64,000 nt of DNA from Tubiluchus corallicola. Lineage: Eukaryota > Priapulida > Priapulimorpha > Priapulimorphida > Tubiluchidae. The stretch lies in the NCBI GenBank assembly GCA_030141605.1, contig JAQGDQ010000279.1:64001-128000 (forward strand), in the 5' to 3' direction. A model generated the notes under the pieces. That model was not told the DNA's origin, did no database searches, and saw only the letters and a program-made list of their open reading frames with translations. Of this stretch, positions 47,320-60,073 are shown piece after piece (the stretch's first letter is position 1; each line of letters starts with the position of its first letter). The position numbers and the translations under genes are program-made.

Positions 47320-50300
47320 TGTTCTGTATTGAATATAAAAATTATGTTTGAAATAAAGTATTAAATCTAAAGTCTAAATCATACACTAATATCTATATTC
47401 TGATAGTGTTCTGTAGTCATCAAATTATTCAAGCCGATAAACTAATGACTCATTAGCAGCAATGGTTTTCATGATTTGTCAAACCCTTAACTCCACATAG
47501 TACACAATTAGCAAAATTACTCATATTGTTGCGCATTCTTGCTAACGAACTTTTTTCATTGCTAACTGCGTCAGACAAGGGCGTGCTCTTTCTCCACTGC
47601 TTTTTAAGTACAACATTCCCTAAGAAACGCAGGAGTCTTATAACAAATACATTGTAAATAGTAAACACTCAAAGCGTGTGACAACATCACACGCCTACTT
47701 GAGCCTCTGATTTTACTAGAATAACTAACACCAATTACTTTGAAGTCATCAAATGGAAAAATGATGTTTAATACACGAATTTTGTATCTGAATGTGCTAT
47801 ACGTAGATCTAGATTCTGGCTTTGACATCTACTTAGTTAATTTTACGAAACACTATTACAAAAAGTGATACAATTCACACTTTCATATAATAGAGCACAG
47901 TGGTTGTCAAATCCTTTTTGCCCCATGCATCATTTTCCACATATATCAGAATATCATTATTACCCTTTCCAAGGTTTGGTAATTACAGGTACGTACATTT
48001 TGGATTTACTTGGATTTTTATAGCGAATCTTTACAAACTTAATTGCAAGCGAAACTGATGGATTTTAGAACTTCAATAGATTAGAATTAGTATTTAAACA
48101 AACGTGGCATTCAGTAGTGCCATGATCTGCTTGTACAGTTTGTACTATACCAACAGTTTGAATCTTCCAACGTGTGGTCACTGTTTCCCCTTCAAAAACC
48201 TTAATACAAAGACACTGGATCATTCTTGCATGTCTTTAAGCACATTAATTACGAAATTCTCATGTTCTCAACTTAGAATTTACTCCATTTGTACTAATCT
48301 AATTAGGCTGTCTTTGTTTCAGTAATTATACACTCGCCGACTTTGCTTTGCCTACTTATGTGGCTGATCGCACGGTATTGGATAATTACCTTTGTAAGAA
48401 AGCAGATATTTTAATTAATTAAGCTTGAGATTTGCTCATTAAAGCTTTCTGTTTCCTGTCTTGTCTCCGCGGGGGCGCTGCAGTACAAACGCCAATGATT
48501 ATAGCTACAAATCAACAAGGTCCTCTGTCTTGTTGAAATTAATTGCACATCTAACACGTGTAAGTCCCACTCTGTTTTGAGCTGAAACCGAATGCACCGC
48601 CCTGTCATCCAATTAGCATAGTTCGGGCGTGACCATGTCCAAGAGAATAAGACGTGTGGTACTGTGAGGGTCATGGACAGACCAAAGGGAGTCTCACTTC
48701 ACTCGACAGCAGTGCAGCATATAGAGCAGAAATACCTGCAACTATTCACTACACGGGTAGATGTTTGGTAATCTGACATAATCAAGGTCTCTTTTCGTTT
48801 ATTTTTTTGAGATGAAATCAGAAAACCTCCGTTAAGTGTGGAAAAGGTTTAGCCGTCAATGCGAGGTCATAATTTGAGCAGGACCTTCCACAAAGCCTAA
48901 ATTTACCATTTTCGGTTAGTCCTGAGGCGTTAATTTTGATAACGAAACACCCAAAGTGTTTGATTTCATGCGTTTGTATGTCTTTCTTTTCACTGTGTCC
49001 TTGTTTTTTTCGTTTTTCCCTTTTCATTTGATTGTTTGGAAACTTTGGTTTAACGCTACTGAGTATCTGCATCCATAACAACTGATCACGTCTCAGTATT
49101 CGGTAATCAATTGATAACAATTGATAACATATTAATAAAACAGTATACGCCCTTAAAAATGTTATATTCATAATTATTTCTCATTGTATAATTGCTGTTG
49201 CCATCATTATCATCATCATAATCATTATCATCGTTATTATCATCATCGTCGTCATCGTCATCATGAGCGTCATCACCGTCATTATGGTCGTCAGTCTCAC
49301 CATAGTAATTCTTTGTTTAATTAGACAAAGTGGAAGGCGAAATGAAATTCTTGCAGTTAAAGTGCCACAAAAACTAACCACTATATCTAGCTTACTCGAA
49401 ATTAAACTATAACACAACAGATTTCTTGTTCTTGCACGATTTATTGGGTACGTACTACGTAGCATAATAAGCACAATTAACGATTGACAGATAAAATCGT
49501 TTTCAGCTATTCTGAAATAATGACAAGAAAAATTCAATAATTTGAATAGTAAAGCTCTTAAAGTAGTCAGTTATGTAATCAACTAATAATCTAATATTAC
49601 AATCAAATATCATTTATTCACTTTTATTTCAACAATAATTCTTTGCATAATGGTGCTGAAACAAATACAAACGCTTCTTTGTTCTAAACTGAATAATTAA
49701 AAGGCTGCGAGGGTGCGAGATGTTATTGACAGCTCTTCTACAAAGTTTAAAAAAATATTTTGCAAAAATCTCCCGCCTCTTTCTTCGCCACAGAATCGCA
49801 ACTTTGTCCAAGCGTCCAATTGCGAGAAAATTAATACCTCCCCAAATCCGTGCGCCTACCCGGTTAAAATTCATTGTGATTTAATAAGCAAGGTAGGATG
49901 AAATAAACGCACACTTCTGCTGCACGGTGTTGTTACACCTCATAAGTAGCCATTAATGCCACGAATGCTCCTCCGCGGGGAGGGACACTTCTTTCAGACG
50001 TGGAAACAGAGGTTGGCAACACCAGCAAATTCCATTACTTTGCCAGATTGCAGCAACACTTAGGAAGTCAAAGACGGAACAATGCTTCTCGAGAGGTTAT
50101 TGTTGAACTGACAGGCGTAATAAAGGCGTCCTGTGTTCTCTAAGCAACAGTTAAAGTCAGTTTGATCGAAGTTTGCCCAGCCCACTGTATCCACCATGCT
50201 GTGATCTCGGTGAGATAAAGTTTGTTTAGCTGTCAGTCTTGTTTACTGGTGGAGGAAATTAGGACGAATTAGTAAAATGCACGAGGTTCGTGTATCAAAT

Positions 50301-50340
50301 GATCTCAGGTGAAGTTCCTGTTTCACTGTAGGTTGCATTA
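47320..50340. other. Intergenic, no gene recognised
   Basis: A spacer with a CAT/CGT trinucleotide tract at about 49200-49265 and low-repeat islands at about 48430-48670 and 49960-50260. Small frames lack motifs and splice support. Confidence 0.35.
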
Positions 50341-50344
50341 CCTT

Positions 50345-50843
<499 letters not shown>

Positions 50844-51405
50844 TGTAGATGACGGAATGTTCCAAACAAAACTTAAAATTCCGCATTGGTTTGCCAACGG
50901 TTATTTATTCTGAGAAAATAAAATAAAGCATTTTGCAAATTCAGGAGATTACAAGATTATTATATAATAAGAACTAAATCAAAACATTTAATCATTTAGG
51001 TGTGAATTACAAAAATTTTACAAATTACAACAAATGGTAAATGTAGCATTGCAAAGTACAAAATGTTACATGAAATAGAAATTAAACTTCTCCTTTAAGT
51101 AATCCATAATTAATAATCATATTAAACTTATTGGCCAGCTCTGGCATTTAAACTTTAAGGTATCAAAAAACTGCAGAAACAGGTCACAAGCATTACCAAA
51201 TCATTAAATTGGGCTAAATTGAGTAGAAACTTAGAAACTGATAGCAAACATGTAGACAATATAACAGTCTACTGTCCTACTGACTTCTGCATAAAACCAG
51301 ACTGAATCACCTGAGTATGTAAGTACAGGCTAACAAATATAAAGCCTAAAATTCATTCAAGGCCTAAGGGCCTAAGAGATGGCAGCACATATCAGTTTAT
51401 CCCCA

Positions 51406-51890
51406 TCAATCATCATCATCATCACATTCATCATCATCATCGTCGTCGTCGTCGTCTTCATCGTTGTCATCATCGTAATCATCATCATCATCAACATCAT
51501 CATTATTGTCATCATCAATAACAATAGCAACAGTTGCAGCAGTATTATCATCAGTAGTGTCGGTGGTATAAATGTTATCAGTCACTTCCTTCAAGCTGTT
51601 TGGAACTGCTATAGTAGCCATTTTTAAATTTTATTTTGTTTTGTTTTGTATTCCGTTCCATTCCGTTTCGCTTTTTAGGTCGGTCTGCAAGAAAAAATGA
51701 CTCGTAAACGATTTGCGCGAAAACGTCAGCTACGAAGCTGAGAACTGTGAAAGAAAAGTTGAAGTTACTAACAAGTTTAAGTAGCAGCAAATTCATTAAT
51801 GCATAATTAAGACACAGTCTGAGTTTTGGTGTTTGGACATACCTCTGTCTCTTCTCTTCCTGTTCATCAGACTTCCCAAACACTGACTTG
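51406..51890 (-). CDS. Candidate small acidic protein with a 5'UTR intron
   Basis: A minus-strand ATG in good context (AAAATGGCT, 51619-51621) opens a 71-codon frame: MATIAVPNSLKEVTDNIYTT, then a Thr/Asp-rich part, then a nearly pure Asp tail from an interrupted GAT array, ending at the TGA at 51406-51408. Upstream, GTATGTCC (51835-51842) and TTTTCTTGCAG (from 51685) form a possible 158-bp intron in the leader. No family recognised. The acidic tail may simply be microsatellite, and the gene may not be real. Confidence 0.25.
51409..51520. repeat. Interrupted (CAT/CGT)n trinucleotide tract
   Basis: CATCATCAT and CGTCGTCGTCGT blocks with interruptions. It encodes the acidic tail of the candidate protein above if that frame is used. 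Confidence 0.85.
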
Positions 51891-51929
51891 TGATTTCAAA
51901 CAGAGCAAATATTTTCAGGATAATGTGCT

Positions 51930-52115
51930 TCCGGTCGGCAGGAAGCTACATCCGGCGCAGTGTGCTAATTAGAGCCTATGATTGTTCAATGGCGTTTCAA
52001 AAGCGCATTGAGTTTAATAATTAACTCATTCTATGAGACGCGCGTTACGTGGCACCTCTCTCGTCTAATTACCTTCCCTCACCCTTCATAGCCACAAAGG
52101 TGATCTTCTGATTCT
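51930..52115. promoter_or_regulatory. Low-repeat island, possible cis-regulatory element
   Basis: GC-richer, repeat-free stretch with TTTAATAATTAACTC, AGACGCGCGTTACGTGGCAC and GTCTAATTACC words. No coding signal. Function inferred from composition only. Confidence 0.22.
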
Positions 52116-52305
52116 ACAGGGTGGACCAGAAATGACATCTATGTAAGACACATGGTACGACACACGATACTTTCACATTATGATGAATACATAAGCTTAC
52201 CTATGATACGCGACACGAAACAACTATGTCATTTCATACCATTAATACGTACCCGTTCACTTTTTTGAACAAAAGCCGAACACAGCGGATGGCTGTCACC
52301 AATAC

Positions 52306-52308
<3 letters not shown>

Positions 52309-52353
<45 letters not shown>

Positions 52354-52396
52354 GTAATAATAACAATAACAGCAACATCAACAACAACAATAACAA
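52309..52396. repeat. (AAT)n microsatellite
   Basis: AATAATAAT run grading into AACAAT/AACAAC. Confidence 0.95.
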
Positions 52397-52988
52397 TAAT
52401 CATAATAGGTAAAAATGTTCTGAGTTGTCAGTGGCTTGATTTAAAGATTTATTACATTTATGTAATGAAAAAACTACCCCAGTTTACACATAACACGATT
52501 TCTTTGACTTTGAATGACCTTGGTCACTAATTTTCGAGGTTTGACGCCAGTCTGGGCCTGATTTATAAACTAAGCAACGTGGAAAAACTAGAGGTTTAGA
52601 AACTGAGAAATGCAAGCATGTCAACACATACACTAAATACTAAAGCACAGACGTGTGGCTTCAGCGCGCATTAATCCCGAAAGTCGGAACTATCTTCACA
52701 ACCTATCATAACACAACACGTTTGGTACGTTTGAAAACGTTTTTGCAAAGCTTCGGATGCTTCTTTGATTACATTCTCGTCTCCTGAAGTAAAATATTCA
52801 TACCTTTTCATGCGATAATAATGGTGATCTACGTTTTTTGTCCATTTCTCTGTTTTAAAATGGGTGTGTTTTGCGTTAGGTCTGTCAGATTTAAAATTTA
52901 CAAAATGTGTTCTTTGCTGCTTGTGTTCTTTGCTCAGACGTGCGATACAAAGGGTGTACTACATGAAAAATTCGCATTGTAGTTAGGC

Positions 52989-53083
52989 TTAATCCTAACC
53001 GTAACCCTAACCCTAACCCTAATACAACTCTAACCCTAACCCTAACCCTAACCCCAACCTTAATCCTAACACTAATCCTAAGC
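52989..53083. repeat. Interstitial telomere-like (CCCTAA)n array
   Basis: About fifteen CCCTAA-type units, several perfect and the rest diverged (CCGTAA, CCTTAA, CACTAA). TTAGGG/CCCTAA is the ancestral animal telomere repeat. Short copies also occur at about 27357, 54519 and 59983. Confidence 0.88.
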
Positions 53084-53500
53084 CGCTTCACGAACTAATT
53101 TCTTGTGTGTGGGGAATTGTAAACTTTGGCCGTTTTTTATTGCCCTTACCTACATATGCACCTGAAAATAGTTCCGAGATTAATGCGCGTTGAAGGTCAC
53201 AGTGAAGCTGTGTGTGTGTGTGTGTAGAAATGTTTGCATCACTGAGTGCATCTCTATTTGTCAGCCTTCATGTTCACCTGATCTTGCAAATGTTGTTTCT
53301 ATTCAGCGTCAATATTCGGAAACCACTTCATCTCTCCGCATGTAAATATTTGCGTTTTAAACTGTCAACTCACATTGCCCGAGAGGCGTCCTGTTGCCAA
53401 CGTAACTGACGTTGTTGCAGCATGCTGCGACAGTCGAGTAATTCTAGTCTTTTTAATGCCCAAGTAACGTCCTCATAGAATTCATCCATATATTGGCTAT

Positions 53501-53509
53501 AGATGGCGC
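53501..53509 (-). promoter_or_regulatory. GCGCCATCT site (CTCF-like core), copy 4
   Basis: Reads GGCGCCATCTATA on the minus strand; fourth exact copy of the 9-mer in the window. Confidence 0.25.
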
Positions 53510-53756
53510 CCAGGCTTGCACTTGCAGATCGATAAAATATCGGCATTGTAACATTGGAACGTGTGTTCAATTAATATTGTAATTGCATCAATGGGATTTC
53601 TTTTCTCATGTGCATCTGTTAAACGCGTCTCCAGCCGGTTTGGCGTCCAGATCTCGTGTCAATGTCATAGCTACACGTCCAAAAAAGGCCGGGAAGACTA
53701 ATTGACTCAAATTGTCGACCAGGCGACTAGACGAATAATATACTTAAAACATCAAA

Positions 53757-53815
53757 TCAGAAGATCGAGCTGTTTTTTTTTATTTCAGACACTCAGCCTA
53801 TAGACGATCTTCTGA
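53757..53815. repeat. Hairpin with 11-bp perfect arms
   Basis: TCAGAAGATCG (53757-53767) and CGATCTTCTGA (53805-53815) flank a 37-base loop containing a T run. Confidence 0.6.
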
Positions 53816-54349
53816 GGTGCATTCTCAAAAAGTTGTGTTTGACCGACCACTAAGTCCCAGAACTCGTGCTTGATTGGTTAAGTTACAGAAGCGGCAGAAA
53901 TTAAGCGCGAAATTGTGTGCCGCAGACTGCTTGCTGACTGATCCATCGAGATCATGAGACACTATGACAGCGATCGTTCACTAGAGGAAATGGTAGGTAG
54001 CTTGGACCCACTTTGTCCTTAGTGGAAAATTTTCCTGCACGCACATGCGCCATATTCAGCCATGCACAAGACCTCTACTCCATCTGTGGCCTTACGTAGA
54101 GAAGAAGATCCAGTCTGATGAAAAAAGAAATACTTCGTGACCTTTGACCCGAAGCGAGACATATAAGCAAATCCTCTTACGTGGCGGTGAGACACGTATT
54201 CACTACAACGACGATGCGTAAGATGACTGACTAGTGATTACTTGAGCCCATATTTGGAACGGTTCCAATGAGCCCATACTTGGATACAGTCAAAGCGAGA
54301 GTTTAATTAAGCTTAGTAGGGAGCGCGTACATTTGGTTTTTTGTTTATC

Positions 54350-57300
54350 AAATTATTAGATAAGCAATTTTGGAGAAGAAATAAACCAGCTCCAATTCGG
54401 TTTTTTAGTGTGAACTGTTTTATTTCAGTTTTGACAATTTAACGCTAGCCCTAAGTGAATAAAAGACAAATAAATAATCAGTGAAAAATTTAAGTTTAAA
54501 ATATGACTGTTATTCGTTTAGGGTTAGGGTATTAGCTGTATAACTTGTGCTTCAAATGTTGTAAGTACCGACGTTAAATAAATACTAGATTAATAAACAT
54601 TTTAGAAGTTATGAAGTTATTTTTACAGATAGTACAAATTGCAGTTGACACAATGGTACATCATAGTGAAACATAATGAAAAGACTTACTTTGCTAAAAT
54701 AATCAAACTCTTGAAAATATCTTTAAAAGACTATCATCAAATCCTCTGGAACCGTGCAGACGGTGAAGATATTTAATTGAAAAATATCCCATTAGAGGAA
54801 TTTGAAAAAGATGATGTTTTAGTATATACCACTGTATTGTCGGGCGGAAGAAAACAGAAAATCGACAATATTTTATATTGTAAATTATATTTTTTATTAC
54901 GAAGTCTAAGTGTTTGTGGTGTGTTAAGCAAATAAAAACAGAAACAAAACTGCTTGTGGTATCCTACTATTGTTCTTCCTGTTCTCTCAGTTTACAATAC
55001 AACTTTTTCTATTTTTCATCCCAGCAGACTATTTGCTAATAATTGTGCATCTCCACTGCATAATCTTTAGTGTGCTTAATGCTGTTGTGCTGTGTTATTA
55101 AGGATTTTCTCATGTTTTTTTTATTTTTATTTTTCTCTTATGGTTTTTTTATATACTACATATTATATCTTTAATTAATAGTTGCGTTACAAATTCAAAA
55201 CCACATAACACAATATAAAATTCTAGTGACTTTTTTGCTTTTTTCTCCCCTTCCTCCATTTCGACTGATTTTTTTATTAATTGTTTCAGTCTTTCATTAG
55301 GACTTTTTCATGTATTGCTACATATTTATATATTTTTACTTGTGAAATCTTTTCAATTTTGTGATAATCAAGTCTGAATATTTTTTCTTTCGTTTCTGAA
55401 AGTGCAACTTCTGTTATTAATATGTAGTTCATTAACTTAATCTGATAAATTTCTACTACTAATGTAACCAAAGATTTCCGTATTAGATAGTTTTTATTCA
55501 GTAAATTTTATATACAATTGTTTCATTAGTTAATTATTTATAATTTTCTTTTCAAGACTAACGTAACTTAACGTAATGTAGGGTAATGAACGTCACGTTT
55601 GAATAAATTCGTGGTTATGAAATTTGGGAACCTAAATTTCTGCAAGAAGCAGCAAATGTAAAAAAGTTGGGACTGAGCTTAGCTTTGAGCGAGGGCTTTT
55701 TGAACTTTTCAGACTTAGTTCTTGGCTTTTGAAATTTTATCCTTTACTCAAGTATGGTTCCCAAAATTTATAATTGTGGCCTTTAATCTGCAAGCTCATT
55801 CGTTTATACCCTTAAAATAAGGTTATATTCAAACAGTTAATCAATTACCAACGCTTCATTCCCTATTCTAAATTAATTAAATACAAGAAATGAACCAAAG
55901 TCTCAATTATAGCTTTAAAGTCCGAGGTACTCAACCTTTTTTTTTCATTAAGCACCTCTAAATTTACCGCATCCCATCTCAGAATTTATTCAATACCAAG
56001 GTGCCTCAAAGCCTCAAAATCAATGTACACTTTGCTTTCTGATTGTCTTTTTAAGTTTTTCTCCGGCAAGCTATTACGTGAATCAAAAGGGGCCTTTTGC
56101 AATTCTTTTTATTCATTGTTTGATTGGAACCGTTGCTATGTAACGACGCTAAGGTTAGAAAGGAGGTGCAAAATCAGTCTGGCATGAAGTCATTCGTTCA
56201 CCAACTGAAGTTCAGTGGAAATTCAGAGCATCATATGGGCCACATTGTTCACTCACTATTAACAGTGCAGTTTTTTGACAAGGTGCAGCTTTTTCTCACA
56301 ACTCATGAGATGTGAGAGACTTTCTCGATACGAGATGTCTGACTGACTTGCCATTGAATTGATCTCTAAAGCTCTCGAGGTCTCCGAAAATGGTAATGAA
56401 AACAGTAATTTCAACTAGAGAAGCAGTTCTTTCGAAATTGTTGTCTAATTTGACTAAAAAAATTGTCCAATGTTTTAATTCATCTGTTCCAATTTTTAAA
56501 CACTGCCTTATTTGTTAAAAAAACATAGAAAATGTAAAGTGTATAGTGACATATGAGACATCCTGCACATTCATTCCTATAATTAGGAACCATTTAGATT
56601 TGCTGTTTGAGTATGAAGTCGTGAACTAAATTGACACGGTGCACACATCTGTAATAGTCATTTCCTCTCGCTACAAAATGTGGATTTAAAGCACTAGTAC
56701 TAGTACTCCAGTACTCCTGTAAACTGCCCTGTGATCCCTAGGCCCAGGGGTTTGCTAATATAAACACCCAGGTTGAGAACCCCTGTTTAAGTAAATTAAT
56801 ATTCACAAGCGTTGAACAAGGAGTAAATCTAGCATGATCTTATAAGGCTGTGTGTAGCATTGCCTGCAAGGTTTGTCGTGGCATTTCAACTTGTAATCAA
56901 AAGGTTCTTCACTCAAATCCAGGTGAGTCCCGACCCTTTAACATTGTCTTTTTTCTAGTCAATTTTGATTTCAAAAATTTAACGGACACGTTTCACTACT
57001 GTTTAATTAATCTTTATTGTTAAAAGAACGCAGCTATACTTTCGGTAGTAAAACGTGATAATCATACAGATTAAAGAACTTATCAAAGTTAATGTGGAGG
57101 CAAAACTTACTATATTATACTTCATTAAAATTTAACTTCCAGCAATACACAGGTAATATTAAATGTCAAAGTCAAGTAATCCGTTAATTTTATTGTTTAT
57201 CTCTTAATTCGTTGGTCGATTATCCTTTCGTTCTTTTATATGCGCAGTTAAAGGTAATTTTTCTTAAATTTTTCAGTTCTTCAAAGTAGTAGTTTTCGTG

Positions 57301-57350
57301 TGGTTCTGCAGAACTTAGCAACATTTTAGGGGATAACTGCTTACACATAA
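54350..57350. other. Intergenic, no gene recognised
   Basis: AT-rich, mostly featureless. Contains TTAGGGTTAGGG at about 54519 and one SINE-like copy (56838-56990). Confidence 0.4.
56838..56990 (+). mobile_element. tRNA-SINE-like copy
   Basis: CTTGTAATCAAAAGG, then a degenerate B box CACTCAAATCCAGG, then CAATTTTGATTTCAAAAATT, in the same order as the copy at 45526-45660. Confidence 0.4.
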
Positions 57351-57352
57351 AA

Positions 57353-57502
57353 ATGGCCGACTTAAGGTTTGGGAACAACGTAGAATTCGTGTTCTCACCA
57401 AACAAAAATTACCTTCATCAGAAACATCAAAACAGTTTCGATGGGCTCCCAAAAACTGTTAAATTAAGAACCCCAAAAAGCTTGATTCCCAAATCCGCCG
57501 CG
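57353..57502 (+). CDS. Candidate first coding exon of an unidentified plus-strand gene
   Basis: An ATG in strong context (AAAAATGGCC) opens 50 codons, starting MADLRFGNNVEFVFSPNKNY and ending PKSLIPKSAA at a good donor, GCG|GTATGT, in phase 0. Composition (basic, Asn/Lys/Pro-rich, no repeats) and a Kozak start next to a donor suit an initial exon. I found no convincing second exon in the remaining 6.5 kb, so either the next intron is long or the frame is chance. No family recognised. It would be the only plus-strand gene in the window. Confidence 0.35.
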
Positions 57503-59672
57503 GTATGTTGCGGAGAAAGGCCGTTTTTTCAAACCGGAAAAACTACAATAATAAGTAGTCAATGTATTACACAAACATGGTACTGAATAGGCAAATATAT
57601 ACTTATAAACAAGCACTGAACGCCAGTGAATTGAACTGCTATACCATTCTACGAAATTAGCTAATTTGCACCATGGTTTAGCACGGTAGCATTCAGTTCT
57701 GGACCCTGTGTGGTATCCACACCGTTGTACGCAAGTTTTCAGTAAACGCTCTGTAATTTGTAAGCTAAGAGACGTTATTGTGCGCTTAGTACGCATGTGC
57801 GAAAATAGTAGCTAATTTTCCTTCAACGGCCGAGGATTTAAGCTTCAAATTTAAAATGTTAGTCCCGCCCCTAGCGTATTTGGTTGATGGATGGCAGCAT
57901 TTCTTCTTAGCTTCTTCCTCGTCGTTACAAAAATTTCTGTTAATCTAATTCAAAACGTTTATTGTATGTAGCATTCAAATGGTATTTAGAGTGACAGGCT
58001 ATTTTGTGCAGCTGTAGAAAAAAATAAATATAGTAGTTCAATGGTTCCAACAGGTACGATACTGAAACTCCCACATTTACACATAAAATCTTAAGTTAAA
58101 CGTGTAAAGGGAGGTCGAAAAAATGCTCGTTTTATTGTTTCTTTTTAAAATATTTAAAAAGTCAGCGGGAACCTCTGTTGCATCTAAAAGTTACTCGTGC
58201 CTCATTCAATCATTCTGCGTACGCGTAAAGGTTTTATAAACATCATGTATAGGCAGTGTAGCTAAAGAAGTCAGATAATAGTAACTCTTCTATTCGCAAT
58301 AAATTTTTTACCTTTACAAGAGGACTTAACAAGTGGTGTAGAATTTTCTGAGGACCAAGTAACTCCCTCTGGTTCAATAAACGTCATTGAGGGCGTTTCT
58401 GTCTTATTATGGATTTCAGAAGTGTACTATGTTGCATTAAGTAAGCACAAAAAGTAGTTCATATTTTCTGCATGCTGCCTATAATGGCTATAAAGAAAAT
58501 ATACACATACTTTTTATTATAGCGATTATAATAAAATAATAAAGACTTCCGACTATCAGATATTATAGCACGTAATGATGAAATTTAGGCCCCTATTATT
58601 ATTTTGAGTTTATTTTGCATAAAAATATACAGCTTACAAACACAACAGGATGTTAGTAAAGTAACATATCTACAGAAATTCAACTTTGTAATGTCCACTC
58701 TTTTCAGTACGCTTGTAATTGTATTACAATATACGGTGTTACAAGAATCCATACCAGGTATCTTAAAACATAATCTTTAAATGAGGTTTTTACCTTTAAC
58801 TTTACATTTTCGTTTAGATCTATAGTACAACCATGTTTTAATCTTAAATTTACTTGACTGTTATTTACATAGTAGCATAGCCTTGCAAATCTCAATGTCC
58901 AGGACTTTGCAATTTTTCTCACAAAATTTAGTTTTCGGCTATGTATTAAATAATTGGCAGGCCATAAAAACATTAACAATTTGATGCTGTCATTTTATCT
59001 AAAACCAAATACTTTGCTATAAGCAGTGTTCCATTTTACCCTAATGGCATTAGCTTCGTTGTTTGGCATAGCGCATCCGTTTAACAAAATTGGTAGGCAA
59101 TATATATTGACCAGCGTCTTAGCTATTATGTCTTACAATTATAGCCCAAATATATGATGATAAAATTTTCCAATATTCGAATTCTTGCTTAATGGCTGTA
59201 GTAAAAAGTGAAAGTACAATAACATGTCCAATTCCAGCATCTATTCCTACTACAAATGTGCCATAACATGTAGCTATTATGGTAAATTAGATTACTCAAA
59301 CCGGCGAGGCCTGCTGTCTTAACAGACTATTTTGTTTTTCTTCTTTTACAAATGTGACATGTAACAATGTAAATCTTTTTTCCTAAAATAAATACATGTT
59401 TAAAAAATAGATTATGAAATTCGAGAGGATTACTACAGAAATTAGTCAAACATCAGCCAAAGTGTGAATTTAAAATAACGACTGGAATCAACGATAAATT
59501 AGAGTATATTTTCTGTAAAAATTTGTGAGTTAGGCCTGCTTATGTTGTAAAACATATTTTCATTTTTTTCATTTTTCAAATCTAGACATCTAGTTGCGGT
59601 GTTGCTAGGCTTGCTTTTTAATATTTAATAATTTTTTCACTGTGTTGTGAAAATGTTTTTATAACAGTGACC
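57503..59672. other. Possible first intron or intergenic DNA
   Basis: AT-rich, without recognised exons. An open stretch at about 58322-58458 follows an AG but is out of phase with the candidate exon at 57353. Confidence 0.35.
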
Positions 59673-60073
59673 GGCAATAAAGTAACAGAAAAAAGCCACA
59701 ATTTCGGCTACGAAAAAAGTTACAGAAAAAGTCACAATTTATTTATGACGGTCGGAAAACTTGTAATTTTGGCTACGAAAAAGTTAGATCATCAAAGAAA
59801 AATATTCAAGTCAGTCACAATTTATTTAAGTATCATAAACAATTAAAGTAAAACAACTGAAAATATTTTAAATCACTTATTAAGTGGCAATATATATTAA
59901 CTGGCAAATCATACATATTACACAATATTGACTTGTACATATTGACAGCACAATTTATTTATGATGGCATTACATATATGTGAGGTTAGGGTTAGGGTTA
60001 TTTCTTTTTTCCTGTGACTTTTTTTCCTCTGTGACTTTTTTCGTGTGATTTTTTTAAATGTGACTTTATTACC
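59673..60073. mobile_element. 401-bp inverted-repeat element with GAAAAAAGTCACA subrepeats
   Basis: Left end GGCAATAAAGTAACAGAAAA; right end, reverse-complemented, GGTAATAAAGTCACATTTAA. Both ends continue into several copies of GAAAAA(A)GTCACA-type words in opposite orientations, so the flanks can fold back on each other. A GTTAGGGTTAGGGTTA block sits inside the right half. No coding capacity and no clear target duplication. A MITE or foldback element is likely; superfamily unknown. Confidence 0.55.

Noticed and set aside
58322-58458. Second exon for the gene starting at 57353
   Set aside because: The open stretch needs phase 2 while the candidate first exon ends in phase 0, and the downstream donor is weak.
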